DNA of 6,401 nucleotides from Halieaceae bacterium. GTDB taxonomy: Bacteria > Pseudomonadota > Gammaproteobacteria > Pseudomonadales > Halieaceae. A program made the translations under genes and the position numbers. The notes beneath the pieces were generated by a model, which was not told where the DNA came from, ran no database searches, and was given only the letters and a program-made list of their open reading frames with translations. Of the stretch, positions 1 through 4,400 are shown in pieces. Position 1 is the first letter of the stretch. Each line of letters starts with the position of its first letter. Location of the stretch: the NCBI GenBank assembly GCA_018666055.1, contig JABJAS010000002.1:1-6401 (forward strand), written 5' to 3'.

Positions 1-312
1 GGAGCGCTGGAGTTCGGTGGGCGCTGCGACGGCATTGGTAAAATCCGCGGTCATCGCGTTGATCCTGAAGAAATTCGCCTAGCGCTGTTACGCGACCCCG
101 CAGTGCAAGAGGCAGCAGTGGCTATTACTGGGCAAGGGGTGGCAGCGCAGATTATAGCATTTGTACGCATATTGGAGGGACCGCGCGATCCAGCCCTGCT
201 GCGCACCAATCTGAAGCAGCTTCTGACCGAAGCGCAGATCCCGCAGCGTTTCGTGTTCTTGTCGCGGCTTCTAATGACCGAGAACGGTAAGATCGATACC
301 GCCGCTATGCTT
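1..312 (+). other. Adenylation domain, C-terminal subdomain (A8-A10)
   Basis: Residues 1-104 carry the A8 hinge region (GRCD, then KIRGHRVDPEEI), the segment that rotates between adenylation and thiolation states. The A10 motif follows, with ENGKID and its catalytic lysine at residue 97. The A9-like stretch reads LTEAQIPQRF in place of the common LPxYMxP, so the tyrosine-methionine pair is absent. The A10 lysine is present, so this half of the domain looks functional. The core motifs A1-A7 and the substrate pocket are upstream of the window. Confidence 0.9.
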
Positions 313-1398
313 GCTGCAATTAGCGATCAACCGGACCAGTCTACGATGGCAACACCGCTATTTACTCCGACTGAAAAACTACTGGCGCGGATCTGGGCAA
401 CAGTTTTAGGTTTGGAAAAAATCTCAGGGGACGCTGATTTCTTTCTTCTGGGCGGCCATTCTTTGCGCGCTATCGAAGTGTCTTCACAAGTGGAGCGCGA
501 AACCGGACTGCGCGTTCCGCTGCGTTGGTTTAATGAGACGCCACTGCTTAACGAATTGGCTGCGCGGATTGACGCGATGCAGGGCAAGGACATAACGGAC
601 GCTGGCTCCGTTTCGGCCATTATGCGGCTTTATGATCAAAATGATGCGGCCCAGATGCTATGTTTTCCTAGTTTTATGGGAAGTTCTAGTATTTACCGGG
701 AATGGCTAGGAAAGCTGGCGCCAGACTGGTCTGTTGATGGGGTCGAGGACTTGTCGGGGCTTGACGCAGCGCCGGACGTAACCTCAATGGCGCGCTGGAT
801 TTTAGATCAGACGCCAGATAGTGGGTGCGGGTATCGGGTGCTGCTGGGTTGGTCATTTGGTGCCGATCTCGCTGTTGCCGCAGCTGGCCTGCTTGCACAA
901 AAAGAGGTGTATCCGCTGGTGGTTCTGCTTGATCGCCTTCCAGGAGAGCCGCAAACGGTTCAAGATAGTAACACTCTACCTCTTGACCAGCGCCGGTACT
1001 GGTCGCAGGTGATGCCAGTCCTGCGCCATGCTCTGCCAGCGTCTCGAGTTGCAGAATATGAGTCCCAGTTTGTGCAACGTATGACCAAACAGCAGAACTA
1101 CCAAACTGCTGCGCAGCTGAAAAATCCGCTGGTCGGCGTTTTGTCTGACCCGGATGGGCCCGTTGCTCAGTCTCGGCTGGATCGATTGCAGGCGCTCAGT
1201 ACAGGTGCGGTCCGCGCACTGACTTGTGGTGCTGATCATTATAATCTGTTTCATCCGCCGCATTTGGCGCAGTGGAGCAGCTCACTGCGATCTCTTGTCG
1301 ACGCCCACATATGTGGTAAAAAATTGTCTAAAGTCGTTACGGACTGCAGCAAGCTTGATGACCAAGCCGAAATTAAACGGACTGATTTCTTGCTGTAA
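1..1398 (+). CDS. NRPS C-terminal portion: adenylation (partial) - PCP - thioesterase; 5' end missing
   Basis: The frame is open from the first base to a TAA at 1396-1398, giving 465 residues of a longer protein. An internal GTG at 103 is not the start, because adenylation-domain sequence runs in frame ahead of it. The order seen is the A8 region of an adenylation domain (GRCD at 7-10, KIRG at 14-17), the A10 motif NGKID with its lysine at residue 97, a carrier domain with LGGHSL (Ser154), and a terminal thioesterase (Ser285, Asp311, His413). By family knowledge the protein would activate an amino or other carboxylic acid, hold it as a thioester on the PCP, and release the finished product by hydrolysis or cyclisation in the cytoplasm. 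The A-domain specificity residues and any condensation domain lie upstream, so the substrate cannot be read. It could be the last module of a multimodular NRPS or a compact A-PCP-TE enzyme. A 28-residue charged tail follows the thioesterase. The next gene starts 26 bases downstream on the same strand. Confidence 0.95.
   Translation, partial: GALEFGGRCDGIGKIRGHRVDPEEIRLALLRDPAVQEAAVAITGQGVAAQIIAFVRILEGPRDPALLRTNLKQLLTEAQIPQRFVFLSRLLMTENGKIDTAAMLAAISDQPDQSTMATPLFTPTEKLLARIWATVLGLEKISGDADFFLLGGHSLRAIEVSSQVERETGLRVPLRWFNETPLLNELAARIDAMQGKDITDAGSVSAIMRLYDQNDAAQMLCFPSFMGSSSIYREWLGKLAPDWSVDGVEDLSGLDAAPDVTSMARWILDQTPDSGCGYRVLLGWSFGADLAVAAAGLLAQKEVYPLVVLLDRLPGEPQTVQDSNTLPLDQRRYWSQVMPVLRHALPASRVAEYESQFVQRMTKQQNYQTAAQLKNPLVGVLSDPDGPVAQSRLDRLQALSTGAVRALTCGADHYNLFHPPHLAQWSSSLRSLVDAHICGKKLSKVVTDCSKLDDQAEIKRTDFLL
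361..570 (+). other. Peptidyl carrier protein (PCP/T) domain
   Basis: About 70 residues (121-190) beginning FTPTEKLLARIW, a usual PCP first helix, with the core FFLLGGHSLRAIE. Ser154 (TCT at 460) is the predicted 4'-phosphopantetheine site. The GGHSL form, with His before Ser, is typical of NRPS carrier domains rather than PKS ACPs (usually DSL). This supports assigning the adjoining ligase fragment to an NRPS adenylation domain. Confidence 0.95.
649..1311 (+). other. Type I thioesterase domain (chain release)
   Basis: About 220 residues (217-437) with an alpha/beta-hydrolase pattern. A first strand LCFPSFMGSSS takes the place of the usual FPxAGGS oxyanion segment. The nucleophile elbow GWSFG has Ser285. 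Asp311 follows the strand LVVLL, and His413 sits in GADHYNLF, giving a complete apparent Ser-Asp-His triad. Being fused behind a PCP, it is expected to take the chain from Ser154 and hydrolyse or macrocyclise it. Which of these it does cannot be told from the sequence. It is unlikely to be a stand-alone type II editing thioesterase, because it is in frame and covalently joined. Confidence 0.92.
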
Positions 1399-1415
1399 TC
1401 AATGTCCAAGAACTG

Positions 1416-1420
1416 GGTGA
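1416..1420 (+). promoter_or_regulatory. Probable ribosome binding site for the PKS gene
   Basis: GGTGA lies four bases before the GTG at 1425. It matches the 3' part of the Shine-Dalgarno consensus AGGAGGTGA, so this short spacing is in the right register. GAAGG at 1419-1423 overlaps it but sits too close to the start. The site decides for GTG 1425: upstream in the same frame there is no ATG, GTG or TTG before the TGA at 1383-1385, and the next GTG at 1452 has no purine-rich site before it. No promoter or hairpin terminator is visible in the 26-base gap, which fits cotranscription with the upstream NRPS gene. Confidence 0.5.
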
Positions 1421-1424
1421 AGGT

Positions 1425-4400
1425 GTGAACAAAAATAGTCTCTTCGATGATGTGGTCCGATCCGATCCAGCCGGCAATACGGACTTGTGGACGTCATTTC
1501 TGGCAGTCTCCAATGCCGGCATTGCCACTGTGACAAGGCGCGATCGCGCAGGTACTGATCTCACGTTTAACGCCTCCGAAATCGAAAAAACCGCTTTGAA
1601 GCTTGCGATTCAACTGGAGGCGGCAGGGACGCAATCCGAGGACTGTGTGCTGCTTGTGAATAAAGATCCGATGGCTTTTGTCTGCGCCTTCTGGGCTTGT
1701 CAGGCGGCCGGTCTTACTGCGGTTGCCATGCCTCCCATGGGCACGGCCGTGCAGGTTGAACGCACTCGCGCCGCCCTAGGTGTTTTGGGGCGAGCATGGG
1801 TGCTGACTGAGGATGTTGCTGTGTGTGATGCGCTGATAGAAGCGCCTGAGGTGGCTGGCGCCTTCGTTCTTTCTGGAGAGCGCTTTGATCATCTTGAAGG
1901 CGTCATGAGTTGCGCTGCGCGAGAAAGCACGGAGCAGGTTAGGCTAGACCCAGAGTCGATTGCGGTCATCATGTTTTCTTCCGGTTCGACCGGCGACCCG
2001 AAAGGTGTCGAACTCAGCCACAGGGCCATTCTTGCACAGATCGTGATGTTACAGGAGAAATTGTCGCTGACCTCGCGTGACTGTTTTGTCAATTGGATGC
2101 CGATGTCGCATGATTTTGGTCTGTTCCAGTTCCACATATTACCGCTGCTCAGCGGGGTCCCGCAGGTTTTGATGGCGACCGATGACTTTGCTCGGCATCC
2201 GGTGTCCTGGCTGCGGTTAATACAGGATCATAGAGGGACCATCACTGGGGCACCTAACTTGGCACTGCAGATGGTGAACAACCTTTTAAAACCGCAGCGC
2301 GCTGCGCAGTTAGATCTGAATCTATTGCGTTGTATCGTGCTTGGGGCGGAACCTTTGGACCCTAGTGTGCTACGCACTTTTGCTGACAAGCTAAAGCCAA
2401 GCGGGTTCAATTCAGCCGCTTTGACGCCAGCATTTGGTTTGGCTGAGGCGACGCTGGTAATCACTATGGTTTCTGGGCTGCAGACGGTACATGTGGCGCG
2501 CCGCTCGCTTGAAATTGGCGAAACCATTACGCCGCTTGGGCCCAAAGATCCAGAAGCAGTCGAACTGCCCCTGCTGGGTAAACCTTTAAAAGACGCGGTC
2601 CTTCGCATTGTTGACGAAAACGAAGTGTCCTTGCCAACCGACACGGTTGGACACCTACAGGTGCGCTGCAATTCGATGATGAATGGGTATCGTAATCGCC
2701 CTGACGAATCTCAGCAGGCGCTGCGACCAGGTGGGTGGCTTGCCACGGGGGACATTGGGTTTATTCACCAGGATGAATTTGTCATGGTCGGACGTGCCAA
2801 GGATGTCATTATCTGCGGTGGTCGCAATTATCATCCTGCTGATTTGGAGCGGATAGCTCAGGCTGCTCCAGGCCTGTCGCCATTGAACCAGGTGGCAATC
2901 GTGCAAGGGCGTGATCCGTCCGGCACGGGGGTTTGCACTGTCGCATTTCTGCGTGGCCGCAATGACGCATCTGGTGCCTTGAAGGACGCTGTCACTACCC
3001 ATTTGGTTGCCCAAAGTGGTGTTGAACTGGATCATGTCTTGCTAGTGCGGGATCTGCCCCGCACTACCAGTGGCAAGCTGCAGCGTCACGCACTTGCATG
3101 CGCCTATGAGCAAGGAGCATATGCCGATTTGATGGGGAGCGAGCCTGAGGCGGCCAGCCCAGAAAGTGAGGCATTTCGGCGGGCAATCAGAAATGGTAAT
3201 GTTTCCGCCCTGGCAAACCGGATTTGTGACGAAGCCGAACGTCTTGGTGGCGCACCGGTTGGTGCGTCTGAAGGATTGATGGATCAAGGAGTGTCGTCCC
3301 GTCAGGCGGTGGCGCTCTGCGCTCGGCTTGGCGCTTGGCTGGGTAAGGAGCTTTCCATCGCTACGCTTTTTGATTATCCTAGCCCGTTTTCATTGGCGCA
3401 GGCGCTTATCCGTGATGCGTCTCCAAGTGAGGATGCAGACGTGATCACTCCGCTTCCAATTCCAGTCAACGCCCCCCGCCGCTTGGCGGTGATCGGCTAT
3501 GGATGTCGCTTGCCAGGTGCTGAAACACCGCAGGAGTTCTGGGATTTACTTAACACGCAGCGTCAGGTTGTTGCGCCTATCCCACCAGATCGTTGGATTC
3601 AATCGCCTGGTGATTTGGCGTTGCCGCCCGCGGCGTTGTTGACCCAGATCGATGCTTTTGACTTTGGTTTTTTTGGCCTTACCCGAAGTGAAGCAGAGGC
3701 GATGAACCCGGTACAGCGTCTCTTGCTGCAGGTGCTTTGGCAGTCGCTCGAACATGCCGGACTAGATGTGATAAAATTGCGTGGCAAGCGTGTTGGGCTT
3801 TTCGTAGGCCTCAGCGATTCGGGCCTTGCAACCGGGCGTGGTGAAACTGTCGCTGGTGGCGATGCACTTGCAGGTTACGCTGTTTCGGGTAGCGCTGGCA
3901 GTATTGCCGTGGGTCGCATGGCGCATCTGTTTGATTTCCGAGGACCAGCGTTAGCTGTGGATACTGCGTGTTCATCGTCTATCGTGGCGCTGGATCTGGC
4001 GGCTCAGGCCTTGCGGCAGGGGAGCTGCGATATAGCTATCGCGGGCGCTGCGAACCTAATCCTCGCGCCTGATCTTCACGCCGCTCTGCATAGTATGGGT
4101 GCGCTGTCGCCTGACGGCCTTTGCAAGACATTCGCTGCCACAGCCGATGGCTATGGCAGGGGTGAAGGTGCGGGGCTAGTCGTGCTTAAGCGACTGGATG
4201 ATGCACAGCGCGATTGCGACACGCTGCGCGCTGAACTGCTGGCTACGACACTGAACCACGATGGTCAGAGCGCTAGCGTCACCGCCCCTAATGGTCGCGC
4301 CCAGCGAGATTTGTTGCGCCGCGCTCTGCAAGAGGCGGCTCTGGCTGGTGACGATCTGGACTGGGTTGAAACCCATGGTACCGGTACAGCGTTGGGTGAC

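Noticed and set aside
1305..1316. Perfect 12-base palindrome CCACATATGTGG near the end of the NRPS gene, a possible operator.
   Set aside because: One or two perfect 12-base palindromes are expected by chance in 6.4 kb. It sits inside coding sequence with no promoter nearby, and it is not repeated elsewhere that I could see.
103..1398. Taking GTG 103 as the true start of the first gene.
   Set aside because: The A8 motif of the same adenylation domain is encoded in frame at bases 19-75, so the gene begins upstream of the window.
1399..1424. Possible terminator or promoter between the two genes.
   Set aside because: The 26 bases hold no GC-rich hairpin followed by a T-run and have no room for spaced -35/-10 boxes. 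The only readable element is the ribosome binding site.
2228..3035. Two minus-strand open frames (147 and 126 codons) opposite the acyl-AMP ligase.
   Set aside because: They lie wholly opposite a continuous plus-strand domain with recognisable motifs. Their translations show low-complexity Ser/Arg-rich or mixed composition and no family motif.
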